The position numbers and the translations under genes are program-made. The notes below the pieces were generated by a model. That model saw nothing but the letters and a program-made list of their open reading frames with translations. It did no database searches and was not told the DNA's origin. Below are positions 35,075-44,706 of a DNA stretch of 64,000 nt, in pieces (position 1 is the stretch's first letter; every line of letters starts with the position of its first letter). The DNA is from Rhodoligotrophos sp. CJ14 (GTDB lineage Bacteria; Pseudomonadota; Alphaproteobacteria; Rhizobiales; Im1): contig NZ_CP133319.1 of the NCBI RefSeq assembly GCF_038811545.1, positions 2,819,516 through 2,883,515 on the forward strand, read 5' to 3'.

Positions 35075-35757
35075 GGCACCAACTTGTAGCCGCCAGCCTC
35101 GGTCACGAGGAGCGTGGCATTCGAAGGATCGGCCTCGATCTTCTGCCGCAGCCGGTAAACATGGGTTTCCAAGGTATGGGTGGTCACACCGGCATTATAT
35201 CCCCAAACCTCGTGCAACAGCACGTCGCGGCCGATGACCTTCTGGCCTGCCCGATAGAGATATTTGAGGATGGCTGCCTCCTTCTCGGTCAGCCTGATCT
35301 TGGTGTTATCCTTGCGCAACAGGAGCTTGGCGCTGGGACGGAACGTATACGGCCCGATGGCGAAAACCGCATCTTCGCTCTGCTCGTGCTGGCGCAGATG
35401 TGCTCTGATGCGCGCCAGCAGCTCGCCAAACCGGAATGGCTTGGTGACATAATCATTCGCGCCGGAATCCAGCCCGTTGATCGCGTCCGTCTCGCTGTCC
35501 TGCGCGGTTAGCATGATGACCGGACCCTTGAAGCCATCGGCGCGAATCTGCCGACAGGCATCGCGTCCGTCCTGGTCTGGGAGATTGACGTCGAGCAGCA
35601 CGAGATCCACCTGCTCCGACCGTACGGCCTCGCGCGCGCCGGTTGCGTTCTCACGCTCGCTGACGTCGAATTCTTCGTGAAGGGCAAACTGCTCCACAAG
35701 TGATTCGCGCAGTGCGTCGTCATCATCGACGACGAGAATTTTGGTCGTACTCGCCAT
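35071..35757 (-). CDS. OmpR-family response regulator (CenR-like)
   Basis: A 228-residue two-domain regulator. The receiver domain has the acidic pair DDDD, the phosphoacceptor Asp in LVLLDVNLPDQDG, a Thr in MLTAQD and the Lys of VTKPF. Residues about 130-228 are the OmpR winged helix (RLTEKEAAILKYLYRAGQKV, GYNAGVTTHTLETHVYRLRQ). The receiver and effector resemble alphaproteobacterial CenR, which controls the cell envelope, but that identity is inference. No histidine kinase lies nearby, so its kinase is encoded elsewhere; the cNMP-binding protein is coupled downstream. Confidence 0.85.
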   Translation of the reverse strand: MASTTKILVVDDDDALRESLVEQFALHEEFDVSERENATGAREAVRSEQVDLVLLDVNLPDQDGRDACRQIRADGFKGPVIMLTAQDSETDAINGLDSGANDYVTKPFRFGELLARIRAHLRQHEQSEDAVFAIGPYTFRPSAKLLLRKDNTKIRLTEKEAAILKYLYRAGQKVIGRDVLLHEVWGYNAGVTTHTLETHVYRLRQKIEADPSNATLLVTEAGGYKLVP

Positions 35758-35921
35758 AGGATGCCGCTTGTTAGATGGTCCGGTTGAATGCGCTCTCTAC
35801 TAAAGCACTCGTACGCCCCTGTTCAAGGAACCCCATCTTTCCGGCAAGATCAAGAAATTGGTCGCTTTCGCAAGCAGGCTGGCTTCAATATATAGACGAA
35901 GGTTCACCTATCCGGCTGGCC

Positions 35922-36449
35922 ATGAGCGAAACTCTAAGAGAAGTGCGGCTCATCACCGTTGACCCTCGGGCCTCGATTGCGCGGTTGAGATTTGGCGCGA
36001 TCGACGTGCCCTGTGCGATCGGCCGTAGCGGCATTCGCGCCCTTAAGCGCGAGGGGGACGGCGCGACGCCAATCGGCACCTGGCCTATGCGCAAGCTGCT
36101 TTATCGACCGGATCGGCTGCGCCAGCCTTCGACTGCTCTGGCGGTGTGGGCGATCGAGCCCAGCGACGGCTGGTGCGATGATCCGAGCGATCTACGCTAT
36201 AACCGGCCCGTGCGGCTGCCCTATCCCGCAAGCGCCGAAACCATGTGGCGCGATGACCACCTGTACGACCTGGTGGTGGTGCTCGGCTATAACGACAATC
36301 CTCCCGTAGCCAACAAGGGAAGTGCCATCTTCATGCATCTGGCGCGGCCAGGCTATCTGCCGACAGAAGGCTGCATCGCGCTCACCCGCGAGCACATGCT
36401 GAGGCTGCTCAGCCGCTGCGGGCCGGACACTGTCGTCAAGGTTGGCTAG
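35922..36449 (+). CDS. L,D-transpeptidase (YkuD domain) family protein
   Basis: A 175-residue YkuD-fold protein. The catalytic motif is present: the His of IFMHLARPGYLPTEGCIAL and the Cys of GCI, with the spacing HX12GC. DGATPIGTWPMRKLLYRPDR at the N-terminal side is typical of the short cytoplasmic-looking family with the L,D-transpeptidase catalytic domain. No signal peptide is seen from ATG 35922; a longer frame upstream is not family-like. It may crosslink peptidoglycan or be a related hydrolase. Its end overlaps the convergent mobA end by 14 bases. Confidence 0.83.
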   Translation: MSETLREVRLITVDPRASIARLRFGAIDVPCAIGRSGIRALKREGDGATPIGTWPMRKLLYRPDRLRQPSTALAVWAIEPSDGWCDDPSDLRYNRPVRLPYPASAETMWRDDHLYDLVVVLGYNDNPPVANKGSAIFMHLARPGYLPTEGCIALTREHMLRLLSRCGPDTVVKVG

Positions 36450-37053
36450 ACAGGATCAGTTCAGCGGCGGCAAGATCTGCTGGCCGGTTGATATTCAGGA
36501 AGGGATCGAAGGGCTCATGGGGAAAGACGACCGTTCGAACGGCCGCACCATATTGAGCCGCCCAATCGGCAACCTTCCTGATTCCGCTGTCGAGCGCGTC
36601 AGCCAAATCCGCAATGAGCGCCATACGCCAGGCGGCGACCACATGGTGGACACGGCCGCCGGATGCTGCGCGCACGATCACCGCATCGCCCGCGCCGGAT
36701 AGGAGCTTTCGCACCAGATCTGCAGGAATGAGGGGTGCATCACACGGCACTGTAACCATCCATTTCGCTTGTGGCGCAAGCCTCGTCAGGGCTTGCATAC
36801 CTGCATAGATGCCGCTGAGCGGGCCGAGGGCTATTCGAGTCGCATCCGGAATGACTGGCAGATCGAAGCGGGCGAACCGTTCAGGATCGCCATTCGCATT
36901 GATGACGAGGGCATCAACCTGCGGCCTTAATTGCTCGATCGCATAGCTGATTAGTGGCTTGCCGGATAAGCCAACCAAAGCCTTGTCAACATTACCGAGC
37001 CGTGTGCCCTTGCCGCCAGCGAGGATCACGCCGCCAACCGGCGTTCGGCTCAT
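36436..37053 (-). CDS. mobA: Molybdenum cofactor guanylyltransferase
   Basis: A 205-residue nucleotidyltransferase that joins GMP to molybdopterin to make the bis-MGD cofactor of DMSO-reductase-type enzymes. GGVILAGGKGTRLG is the nucleotide-binding loop with the catalytic Lys following in VDKALVGL; LGPLSGIYAGMQAL and VPCDAPLIPADLV are family blocks, and NINRPADL closes it. It is coupled by a four-base overlap to the FAD oxidoreductase upstream, and converges on the transpeptidase gene. Confidence 0.93.
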   Translation of the reverse strand: MSRTPVGGVILAGGKGTRLGNVDKALVGLSGKPLISYAIEQLRPQVDALVINANGDPERFARFDLPVIPDATRIALGPLSGIYAGMQALTRLAPQAKWMVTVPCDAPLIPADLVRKLLSGAGDAVIVRAASGGRVHHVVAAWRMALIADLADALDSGIRKVADWAAQYGAAVRTVVFPHEPFDPFLNINRPADLAAAELILSSQP

Positions 37054-38228
37054 ACGACATTCTTCTCGAAAAGCGGTTCACGGCGCCGGATCCGCTCATA
37101 GGAGAGGCGCGACAAGTCCAGCGTCTGGAAGCTGCCATGCACGATGAGCTCACTGATGGCGCGACCAACCGCCGGGCCATGCTGCAGCCCGTGCCCGGAT
37201 GATCCATTCATGAGATAGAGATTGTCGAAATCAGGATGACGGCCGAGTATGACGTTCTGATCAAAGGTGTTGTAGTCATAAAACCCTGCCCAGGCTCCGG
37301 TCGGTTTGATGGCCTCGAAGGCTGGCACGCGTGCGGCAAGCCGCGGCCAGATCTCCGTATCGAACCAGGTATGGTCGATCTCGAGATCGGCGGTGTCCCA
37401 CTCATTGTCCTCCAACGGCCCTAGCCCGGTGATGAACTGCGCGCCTTCTGGCCGGAAATAAAGCCCGGTCGGCTCGATGGTGAGCGGACATCTCTCGGGT
37501 GCGTCGCGGCAGTCGAACACGAACACAAAACGCTTGCGCCGCTCCACTGGAATATCGATCCCCAGCATAGTGCCAATCTTGCCCGCCTCTGCACCGGTTG
37601 CATTGATCAGCGTGCCGCAGCGGATTTCGCGGCCATCGCTCAGCTTGACCGCGTTTACATGGCCGTCGGACAAGTCAAAGCCGGTGACCATGCCCGAGAT
37701 GTAGCGGGCTCCTTTTGCCTGGGCGGCCTTGCGCATCAGGGTCATCAGGCTGAACGGGTCGAGCCAGCCCTCGCCGCTCCGCCCGAATGATCCCGCGACG
37801 AGCCCTTCGGTTTCGAGCCAGGGAAAGGCTTTATGGAGGCCTTCTTCGTCATAGAAAACGATGTCTGCGCCGTAGGAGCACTGCAGCTCCACATTCTCTT
37901 GGAGCGTTGCGCGGCCGCTTTCAGATGCCAGCATCAGATAGCCCTGCTCCCTGAAACTCACATCCGCATCCGGGCCGAACCTCTCCTTCAGCGTGCGGAT
38001 GAATTGCAACCCGAAAAGCGACATCTCGATATTTTCAGGGGTCGAGAATTGCTGCCGGATCCCGCCGGCGGACCGGCCGGTTGAGCATTCCGCAAAGCTC
38101 ATGTCCCGTTCGATTACGGCGACAGAGCCCTCGAATTGCGGATTGTGGGTGAGAAAATACGCAGCCGCACTCCCCATCACCGCGCCCCCGATGATCACCA
38201 CGTCGAAATACGCGCTATCAGCTGTCAT
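37050..38228 (-). CDS. FAD-dependent oxidoreductase (DAO / FOXRED1-like)
   Basis: A 392-residue DAO-fold flavoprotein. The FAD motif is VVIIGGAVMGSAAAYFLT; ECSTGRSAGGIRQQFSTPEN and GYLMLASES follow, and the C-terminal GFYDYNTFDQNVILGRHP with NGSSGHGLQHGPAVGRAI is the second flavin contact. The layout resembles human FOXRED1 and bacterial D-amino-acid/sarcosine oxidases. It lacks the GcvT domain of the two DMGDH-like proteins in this window. Substrate is unknown. It diverges from the CoA ester lyase gene. Confidence 0.85.
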   Translation of the reverse strand: MTADSAYFDVVIIGGAVMGSAAAYFLTHNPQFEGSVAVIERDMSFAECSTGRSAGGIRQQFSTPENIEMSLFGLQFIRTLKERFGPDADVSFREQGYLMLASESGRATLQENVELQCSYGADIVFYDEEGLHKAFPWLETEGLVAGSFGRSGEGWLDPFSLMTLMRKAAQAKGARYISGMVTGFDLSDGHVNAVKLSDGREIRCGTLINATGAEAGKIGTMLGIDIPVERRKRFVFVFDCRDAPERCPLTIEPTGLYFRPEGAQFITGLGPLEDNEWDTADLEIDHTWFDTEIWPRLAARVPAFEAIKPTGAWAGFYDYNTFDQNVILGRHPDFDNLYLMNGSSGHGLQHGPAVGRAISELIVHGSFQTLDLSRLSYERIRRREPLFEKNVV

Positions 38229-38332
38229 GGTCCCGACCCGCTAGAGAGATGGCCGGATGCCGCTTGCCACTGGCACCCGGTCCGCTGATCTATTACCGTC
38301 ACGCACACGCGAAAAAAGGAAGGGGGTTTTGC

Positions 38333-39217
38333 ATGAAGATCAGGCCGCGGCGCAGCGTGCTCTATATGCCCGGGTCAAACGGCAGGGCGCTTGAGAAGGC
38401 AAAGACCCTCACCGCTGACGCCCTCATCCTCGACCTTGAGGATGCGGTTGCACCGGAAAGCAAGGCTCTCGCCCGCGAACAGGTCGCGGCCGCGGTGGCG
38501 CAAGGCGGGTATGGCCGGCGCGAGCTCGTTATCCGCATAAACGGGCTCGAGACGCCCTGGGGTGAAGAGGACCTTGCGGCCGCCATCGGTGCCCGGCCCG
38601 ACGGCATCCTCGTTCCGAAGGTCAATCGTCGGGAGGACATCGCGGCAATCTCCGCCCGGCTCGATCGCGCAGGCCTGCCCGAGACGGTCCGGCTCTGGGC
38701 GATGATGGAGACCCCGCTCGCCATGCTGAACGCGCGCGAGATCGCCTCAGCGGCCGCCGATACGCGTCTTGCATGCCTGGTCATGGGAACCAATGATCTT
38801 GCCAAGGAGACCCGAGCTGGACTGGGCGAAGGCCGCATGGCCATGGTGCCATGGCTCATGACCTGTGTTGCGGCAGCCCGCGCCTTTGGCCTTGATATTG
38901 TGGATGGTGTCTTCAATGACTTCCACAACGAGCAAGGCTTCAGCGCTGAGTGCCAGCAGGGCCGCCTGTTCGGCTTCGATGGGAAGACGCTGATCCATCC
39001 CGGCCAGCTTGCGATGGCCAATGAAACCTTTCGCCCGAGCGACAACGAGGTTGTCACCGCCCGCAAGATCATCGCCGCCTTCGATCTGCCCGAGAATGCC
39101 GGAAAAGGCGCGATCAATCTCGACGGCCGCATGGTCGAGCGTCTGCATTGCGAGATTGCGCGCCGCACCGTCGCCATGGCCGATGCCATCGCCGAGCTGG
39201 ACGGCGCCCAACCATGA
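38333..39217 (+). CDS. CoA ester lyase (HpcH/HpaI, CitE-like)
   Basis: A 294-residue TIM-barrel lyase. The start RRSVLYMPGSNGRALEKA, ADALILDLEDAVAPESK with its metal-binding Glu-Asp, RINGLETPWG and KTLIHPGQLAMANE are typical of malyl-CoA/citramalyl-CoA/beta-methylmalyl-CoA lyases or malyl-CoA thioesterase (Mcl2-like). The strong ribosome site GGAAGGGGG supports ATG 38333. It overlaps the MaoC gene by four bases and stands just ahead of sdhCDAB, an order seen in other Rhizobiales. This pairing suits the ethylmalonyl-CoA or related C5 acyl-CoA routes; the exact reaction is inferred. Confidence 0.88.
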   Translation: MKIRPRRSVLYMPGSNGRALEKAKTLTADALILDLEDAVAPESKALAREQVAAAVAQGGYGRRELVIRINGLETPWGEEDLAAAIGARPDGILVPKVNRREDIAAISARLDRAGLPETVRLWAMMETPLAMLNAREIASAAADTRLACLVMGTNDLAKETRAGLGEGRMAMVPWLMTCVAAARAFGLDIVDGVFNDFHNEQGFSAECQQGRLFGFDGKTLIHPGQLAMANETFRPSDNEVVTARKIIAAFDLPENAGKGAINLDGRMVERLHCEIARRTVAMADAIAELDGAQP

Positions 39218-40263
39218 CAAAAACAAATCCCGGAAATTTCTTCGAAGATTTTCGCTTGGGCCAGGTGATTCGCCATGCCACCCCACGAACTGTGACCGCG
39301 GGCGATGTTGCGCTCTACACAGCCCTCTATGGCTCGCGCTTTGCGGTCCAGTCATCCGATGCCTTTGCGAAGGCCGTGGGCTATCCCCGCAGCCCCGTCG
39401 ATGATCTCCTGGTCTTTCACATCGTTTTCGGCAAGACAGTGCCGGATATTTCCCTCAATGCGGTCGCCAATCTCGGCTATGCGGACTGCCGCTTCATCCG
39501 CCCGGTCTTTCCTGGTGATACCCTGTCGGCCCAATCGGAAATCATCGGCCTTAAGGAGACATCCAGCGGCAAGACCGGGGTTGTCTATGTGCGCTCGCAA
39601 GGCTTCAACCAATCGGGTGATCTCGTCCTGAGCTACATCCGCTGGGTCATGGTCAGGAAACGCGATGAAATGTCGCAAGTGGCCGAGCAGTCCGTGCCGA
39701 GCCTGCCTGAGGTCGTCTCGGTGGAGGAGTTCGGCCATGCTCTGCCCCAGATTGCGGGCAAGCTGTGGGATGACGAGCTTGCGGGCTCCCGCGCGCGCTG
39801 GGATGATTACCGGATCGGCGAGCGCATAGATCATGTGGACGGCACGACGGTCGAGGAGGCCGAGCACATGCTCGCCACCCGCCTGTATCAGAATACCGCC
39901 AAAGTCCATTTCAACCAGCATTCCGAGGGCGCAGGACGCTTCGGACGCAGACTGATTTATGGCGGTCACGTCATCTCCATTGCCCGCGCCTTGTCCTTCA
40001 ACGGGCTCGGCAACGGCTTTCACATCGCCGGCATCAATGGGGGCCGCCACGTGGCCCCGCTCTTTGCGGGCGGAACCGTCTATGCCTGGTCGGAAATCCT
40101 AGGACGCGAACCATTACCGCGGCGCGATGATGTTGGTGCGCTCAGGGTCAGGACCTTTGCCACCTGCGATAAGCCTTGTGCGGAGTTTCCCGGCCGATCC
40201 AGCCAGAGCTATGACGAGGGGGTAATCCTGGATCTTGATTATTGGCTCTTGATCCCGCGATGA
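39214..40263 (+). CDS. MaoC-family dehydratase, mesaconyl-CoA hydratase-like
   Basis: A 349-residue double hot-dog hydratase. The first MaoC unit is about residues 8-150 (FEDFRLGQVIRHATPRTVTA, DALLYTALYGSRFA-like segment, hydratase His in VFHIVFGKTVP) and the second about 180-345 (DDYRIGERIDHVDGTTVEEA, GGHVISIARALSFNGL). Such double MaoC proteins hydrate mesaconyl-CoA to beta-methylmalyl-CoA, the substrate that the coupled lyase would split. The ATG at 39214 overlaps the lyase stop. sdhC follows after about 120 bases. Confidence 0.87.
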   Translation: MTKTNPGNFFEDFRLGQVIRHATPRTVTAGDVALYTALYGSRFAVQSSDAFAKAVGYPRSPVDDLLVFHIVFGKTVPDISLNAVANLGYADCRFIRPVFPGDTLSAQSEIIGLKETSSGKTGVVYVRSQGFNQSGDLVLSYIRWVMVRKRDEMSQVAEQSVPSLPEVVSVEEFGHALPQIAGKLWDDELAGSRARWDDYRIGERIDHVDGTTVEEAEHMLATRLYQNTAKVHFNQHSEGAGRFGRRLIYGGHVISIARALSFNGLGNGFHIAGINGGRHVAPLFAGGTVYAWSEILGREPLPRRDDVGALRVRTFATCDKPCAEFPGRSSQSYDEGVILDLDYWLLIPR

Positions 40264-40310
40264 TCCTGGACATACAGCATTCGCCGTGCCGCTTTGTTCA
40301 ACTGGGTTAT

Positions 40311-40339
40311 TTGACTTGAGTTGAGAGCGGTTCTAAACC
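40311..40339 (+). promoter_or_regulatory. Promoter of sdhCDAB with Irr (ICE)-like box
   Basis: TTGACT (40311-40316) lies 17 bases before TAAACC (40334-40339). The 17-mer 40321-40337, TTGAGAG-CGG-TTCTAAA, matches the ICE motif TTTAGAA-N3-TTCTAAA with two changes and covers the -10 region. Irr control of iron-rich enzymes such as succinate dehydrogenase is known in Rhizobiales. A site over the -10 fits repression; not proven here. Confidence 0.5.
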
Positions 40340-40385
40340 AACTCCATCGTTCACGTCCCGCGCGTGACGCAGCCTCATTTACTGG

Positions 40386-40781
40386 ATGACCATGAGGACA
40401 GTGGACCGCCCTCTCTCCCCACATTTGCAGATCTTCCGCCCATGGATCACCATGATGATGTCGATCGCCCATCGCATCACCGGCGGAGCTCTCTATTTTG
40501 GGACAGCCTTGCTGGCCTGGTGGCTGCTGGCCGCAGCCGTCAGTGACCGGGCATATGATGCCGCCCAGTGGTTTTTCAGCTCCTGGCTCGGCCTGTTGAT
40601 ATTGTTTGGCTATACCTGGGCGGAAATTCATCACGCGCTGGGCGGAATCCGCCATCTCGTCTGGGATACGGGCCATGGAATGGACCGCAGCAGTGCGAGC
40701 AAGATGGCCTGGCTCACGCTGATCACCTCGATTTCGCTCACGGTGATCATCTGGGCCGCCATTCTGGTGCTTAGGGGATAG
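40386..40781 (+). CDS. sdhC: Succinate dehydrogenase cytochrome b556 subunit
   Basis: A 131-residue membrane anchor with three predicted helices. RPLSPHLQIFR at the N-terminus and SIAHRITGGALYF with the conserved His-Arg of helix 1 are family marks; HHALGGIRHLVWD holds the heme-ligand His. ATG 40386 and a second ATG at 40392 are both possible. First gene of sdhCDAB, whose product oxidises succinate to fumarate and reduces ubiquinone in the inner membrane. Confidence 0.95.
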   Translation: MTMRTVDRPLSPHLQIFRPWITMMMSIAHRITGGALYFGTALLAWWLLAAAVSDRAYDAAQWFFSSWLGLLILFGYTWAEIHHALGGIRHLVWDTGHGMDRSSASKMAWLTLITSISLTVIIWAAILVLRG

Positions 40782-40785
40782 GGGC

Positions 40786-41214
40786 ATGAAGATCAGAACA
40801 CCGCTCGCGCGGGCGCGCGGCCTTGGTGCTGCGCATGGCGGCACGGAGCATTGGATCTGGCAGCGGGTCACCGCCGTCTCGAATATTCCGCTGGTTCTGT
40901 TTGGGGCCGTCACCATCATAGCCAATATCGGTGCGACCCGCGCAGAAATGATGGCGTGGGTGGGTCATCCCTTGGCGGCGATCGCCTTGATCGCGCTGAT
41001 GCTCTCCATCACCTATCATATGCGGCTCGGCATGCAGGTGGTCATCGAGGATTACGTGCATTCCGAGGGCCTGAAGGTGATTGCTCTGCTCGCCAACACT
41101 TTTTTCGCCCTTGCTGTCGCGCTGGTCTCGATTTTCGCGATTGTCAGCATCGCCATCACCACGAATGTGGCCTCGGTCAGTCCGGCAACCATGCCGGCGG
41201 CTACTGCAAATTGA
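40786..41214 (+). CDS. sdhD: Succinate dehydrogenase hydrophobic anchor subunit
   Basis: A 142-residue membrane anchor. [20 protein letters not shown] is the usual SdhD start, helix 2 holds the heme-side His of [20 protein letters not shown] with the quinone-site tyrosine-like residues, and a third helix ([20 protein letters not shown]) follows. It starts four bases after the sdhC stop. With SdhC it forms the quinone and heme b site of complex II. Confidence 0.93.
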   Translation: MKIRTPLARARGLGAAHGGTEHWIWQRVTAVSNIPLVLFGAVTIIANIGATRAEMMAWVGHPLAAIALIALMLSITYHMRLGMQVVIEDYVHSEGLKVIALLANTFFALAVALVSIFAIVSIAITTNVASVSPATMPAATAN

Positions 41215-41230
41215 GTTAGGATCATTGCCC

Positions 41231-43084
41231 ATGGCCAGCAACGGATCAAACGGCCAAATGGCCGGGCCGGCACCCAAATCCTTCAGCATTGGGGGACGCG
41301 CCTATCCCATCATCGACCACACGTTCGATGTTGTGGTTGTGGGCGCGGGCGGCGCGGGGCTGCGCGCAACGCTGGGCTGCTCTCAGGCAGGATTGCGCAC
41401 GGCTTGCATCACCAAGGTCTTCCCCACCCGCTCTCACACGGTCGCAGCCCAGGGCGGCGTTGCCGCATCCCTCGGCAATATGGGCCCGGATGACTGGCGC
41501 TGGCACATGTATGACACGGTCAAGGGGTCGGACTGGCTCGGCGATCAGGATGCCATCGAATATCTCTGCCGCCAGGCCCCCAAGGCGGTCTATGAGCTCG
41601 AGCATTTCGGCCTGCCCTTCAGCCGCACCGAGGATGGCCGGATCTACCAGCGCCCGTTTGGTGGAATGACCACCAATTTCGGCGAAGGGCCGCCGGCGCA
41701 GCGCACCTGTGCCGCTGCTGACCGTACCGGCCATGCGATGCTGCACACGCTCTATGGGCAGTCGCTGCGCTATTCCGCCGAATTCTTCATTGAGTTCTTC
41801 GCGCTCGATCTCATCATGGATGATGGTGCTTGCCGCGGTGTGATGGCGCTATCCATGGCGGATGGCACCATTCACCGCTTCAGGGCGCACAAGACCATCC
41901 TGGCGACCGGCGGTTACGGTCGCGCCTATTTCTCCTGCACTTCGGCCCATACCTGCACGGGCGATGGCAACGCAATGGTGCTGCGGGCTGGCTTGCCGCT
42001 CCAGGATATGGAGTTCGTCCAATTCCACCCCACGGGGATCTACGGCGCGGGCGTGCTCATCACCGAAGGTGTGCGCGGTGAAGGCGGCTATCTCACCAAT
42101 TCCGAAGGTGAGCGCTTCATGGAGCGCTATGCCCCCTCCGCCAAGGACCTCGCCTCGCGCGATGTCGTCTCGCGCTCGATGACGATCGAGATCAGGGAAG
42201 GACGCGGTGTCGGTCCGCTGAAGGATCACATCCATCTTCACCTTGAGCATCTGGACCCGAAGATCATCCATCAGCGCCTGCCTGGTATTACCGAAAGCGC
42301 GAAGATCTTCGCCGGGGTCGACGTGACCAAGGAACCAATCCCCGTTTTGCCGACTGTGCATTACAACATGGGCGGTATTCCGACGAACTATCACGGGGAG
42401 GTCGTGGCACCGCGCGCCGGCGATCCGGATGCGGTGGTGCCGGGCCTCATGGCGATCGGCGAGGCTGCCTGCGTGTCGGTCCATGGCGCCAATCGCCTTG
42501 GTTCCAACTCGCTCATCGACCTCGTCGTCTTTGGTCGTGCCGCGGGCTTGCGCTGTGCTGAGCTCATCGAGTCCGGATCAACCCAGCCGGATCTGCCGCG
42601 CGATGCGGGGGAGGCGGCGCTCGCCCGGCTCGATAAGTTCCGCTACGCGCAAGGCAGCACCCCCACAGCCGCCCATCGCCTCAAGATGCAGCGGATCATG
42701 CAAAGCAATTGCGCTGTGTTCCGCACTGGCGATGTGCTCGAGGAAGGCCGCCGGGAGATCAAGCAGGTCTGGAGCGAAATCGGGGATATCCGCGTGACCG
42801 ACCGGTCGCTCATTTGGAACACCGATCTCATCGAGACGCTTGAGTATGACAATCTCATCGGCCAGGCGGTGGTAACGGTCGAAGGGGCCGCCAATCGCGC
42901 GGAGAGCCGTGGGGCCCATGCGCGAGAGGACTACCCGAACCGCGATGACGAGAACTGGATGAAGCACACGCTGATGTGGGCCGATACGGAGAAGCAGACC
43001 GTGCGCCTCGATTATCGACCGGTGCATACCTACACCATGACCAACGAGGTCCAGTACATCAAGCCGAAGGCGCGGGTTTACTGA
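41231..43084 (+). CDS. sdhA: Succinate dehydrogenase flavoprotein subunit
   Basis: A 617-residue catalytic subunit. [16 protein letters not shown] is the FAD motif; H69 in [11 protein letters not shown] is the covalent FAD site. The substrate-site blocks [26 protein letters not shown], and [13 protein letters not shown], and the C-terminal RKKEQT-like [15 protein letters not shown] are present. ATG 41231 begins after the sdhD end and gives the usual length. It needs the SdhB iron-sulfur subunit, encoded next. Confidence 0.98.
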   Translation: MASNGSNGQMAGPAPKSFSIGGRAYPIIDHTFDVVVVGAGGAGLRATLGCSQAGLRTACITKVFPTRSHTVAAQGGVAASLGNMGPDDWRWHMYDTVKGSDWLGDQDAIEYLCRQAPKAVYELEHFGLPFSRTEDGRIYQRPFGGMTTNFGEGPPAQRTCAAADRTGHAMLHTLYGQSLRYSAEFFIEFFALDLIMDDGACRGVMALSMADGTIHRFRAHKTILATGGYGRAYFSCTSAHTCTGDGNAMVLRAGLPLQDMEFVQFHPTGIYGAGVLITEGVRGEGGYLTNSEGERFMERYAPSAKDLASRDVVSRSMTIEIREGRGVGPLKDHIHLHLEHLDPKIIHQRLPGITESAKIFAGVDVTKEPIPVLPTVHYNMGGIPTNYHGEVVAPRAGDPDAVVPGLMAIGEAACVSVHGANRLGSNSLIDLVVFGRAAGLRCAELIESGSTQPDLPRDAGEAALARLDKFRYAQGSTPTAAHRLKMQRIMQSNCAVFRTGDVLEEGRREIKQVWSEIGDIRVTDRSLIWNTDLIETLEYDNLIGQAVVTVEGAANRAESRGAHAREDYPNRDDENWMKHTLMWADTEKQTVRLDYRPVHTYTMTNEVQYIKPKARVY

Positions 43085-43129
43085 GCCATACGCCAGCCCT
43101 TGATCTGAATTCAATGATGCGGATGACCA

Positions 43130-43909
43130 ATGGTCCAGCTGACACTGCCAAAGAACTCGAAGATCACCAAAGGCAAGACTTGGCCGAAACCGCAATCCGC
43201 CAAGCGGGTGAAGGAATTCCAGATCTACCGGTATGATCCGGAGGCGGGAAAGAACCCGAGCCTTGATACCTATTATGTCGATCTCGATAGCTGCGGGCCG
43301 ATGGTGCTGGACGGCATCATCAAGATCAAGAATGAGATCGACCCGACGCTGACCTTCCGCCGCTCCTGCCGGGAGGGTATATGCGGCTCTTGTGCGATGA
43401 ATATCGACGGGGTGAATACCCTCGCCTGTCTGAAGGCGATCGATGACATCAAGGGCACCGTGAGGATCTATCCGCTGCCACATATGGCGGTCGTGAAGGA
43501 TCTTGTGCCGGATATGACCAATTTCTATGCGCAGCACCGGCTGATCGAGCCCTGGCTCAAGACCACAAGCCCCGAGCCCGAGAAGGAGTGGCTGCAAAGC
43601 AGCGAGGACCGCAACCAGCTCGATGGGCTCTATGAGTGCATCCTGTGCGCCTGCTGCTCGACCTCCTGTCCTAGCTATTGGTGGAATAGCGATCGTTTCC
43701 TTGGCCCCGCCGCCCTTCTCCAGGCCTATCGCTGGATCAATGACAGCCGCGATGAGGCAACCGGCGACCGTCTCGACCAGCTGCAGGATCCCTTCCGGCT
43801 CTACCGCTGCCATACCATTATGAACTGCGCGCAGACCTGCCCGAAAAATCTCAGCCCGGCGAAAGCCATTGCCGAGATCAAGAAGCTGATGGTGGAGCGC
43901 GAATTCTGA
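43130..43909 (+). CDS. sdhB: Succinate dehydrogenase iron-sulfur subunit
   Basis: A 259-residue electron-transfer subunit with three clusters. The plant-type [2Fe-2S] ligands are in [13 protein letters not shown] and the following C of [17 protein letters not shown] and [15 protein letters not shown] bind the [4Fe-4S] and [3Fe-4S] clusters. It lies 45 bases after sdhA and completes the sdhCDAB operon. Confidence 0.98.
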   Translation: MVQLTLPKNSKITKGKTWPKPQSAKRVKEFQIYRYDPEAGKNPSLDTYYVDLDSCGPMVLDGIIKIKNEIDPTLTFRRSCREGICGSCAMNIDGVNTLACLKAIDDIKGTVRIYPLPHMAVVKDLVPDMTNFYAQHRLIEPWLKTTSPEPEKEWLQSSEDRNQLDGLYECILCACCSTSCPSYWWNSDRFLGPAALLQAYRWINDSRDEATGDRLDQLQDPFRLYRCHTIMNCAQTCPKNLSPAKAIAEIKKLMVEREF

Positions 43910-43925
43910 TGATCACGCTGCGGCT

Positions 43926-44678
43926 GTGACCGGTTCCTCGCCAGGAGGGGGCAAAGGATCACTGCTGCGGCCGATGGACCGCGCTGGCCGCGAGGCCTTC
44001 ATCCGCGCCAATACCGAACTCTTAGCCGTACCTCATGCGCCGGCCATTCGGCTCTACCTCGCCAATGAGGCGCTGGCGCTTTGGAGCAAAACCGAAGAAG
44101 AGCTGGGCGCCATGGGGCTGCCGCCGCCCTTCTGGGCCTTTGCCTGGGCGGGCGGACAGGCGCTCGCGCGCTATATCCTTGATAGACCCGAGATCGTGCG
44201 CGGACGCCGGGTGCTCGATTTCGGCGCGGGCTCCGGCATTGTCGCCATCGTAGCCGCCCTGTCCGGTGCCGGCCGGGTCATCGCCGCCGATATCGAACCA
44301 TTTGCTGAGACGGCCATCGCGCTCAACGCTTCGGCAAACAGCGTTTCTGTTGAAACGGAAACCCGCGATCTGCTCGCGCTGCCGCGCGAACGCTTTGATG
44401 TCGTCTTGGCGGGAGATGTCTGCTACGAGCAGCCCATGGCCGATAAGGTGGTCGCCTGGCTGGGTGAACATGCCCGTGATGGCGCCTTGGTCTTGATTGG
44501 TGATCCAGGACGCAGTTATCTTCCGCGCGACCGCCTGGAGCGGCTCATGGAATATCAGGTGCCGGTCAGCCGTGATCTCGAAGATGCCGAGATCAAGCGA
44601 ACGGCTGTGTGGCGCCTGACTGTTGACCCATCGGACAGTCGCACGGCTTGCCCCGATGACCCCGCGGGGCCAATATGA
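43926..44678 (+). CDS. SAM-dependent protein methyltransferase-like (ETFB-KMT type)
   Basis: A class I methyltransferase, up to 250 residues. [20 protein letters not shown] followed by [17 protein letters not shown] (SAM loop), [17 protein letters not shown] and [15 protein letters not shown], with its acidic-Val-Cys-Tyr-Glu block, match the ETFB-lysine-methyltransferase / nicotinamide-methyltransferase-like group. The first possible start is GTG 43926; ATG 43974 is an alternative, since neither has a well-placed ribosome site. Position after sdhB and before acs hints at metabolic enzyme modification; the target is unknown. Confidence 0.75.
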   Translation: MTGSSPGGGKGSLLRPMDRAGREAFIRANTELLAVPHAPAIRLYLANEALALWSKTEEELGAMGLPPPFWAFAWAGGQALARYILDRPEIVRGRRVLDFGAGSGIVAIVAALSGAGRVIAADIEPFAETAIALNASANSVSVETETRDLLALPRERFDVVLAGDVCYEQPMADKVVAWLGEHARDGALVLIGDPGRSYLPRDRLERLMEYQVPVSRDLEDAEIKRTAVWRLTVDPSDSRTACPDDPAGPI

Positions 44679-44706
44679 TGTCAATAAGCCGTCGGGAGGA
44701 TTTGTT

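Noticed and set aside
42578-43813. Long minus-strand frame of about 411 codons across sdhA and sdhB
   Set aside because: Antisense shadow of two well-supported genes; no start signal.
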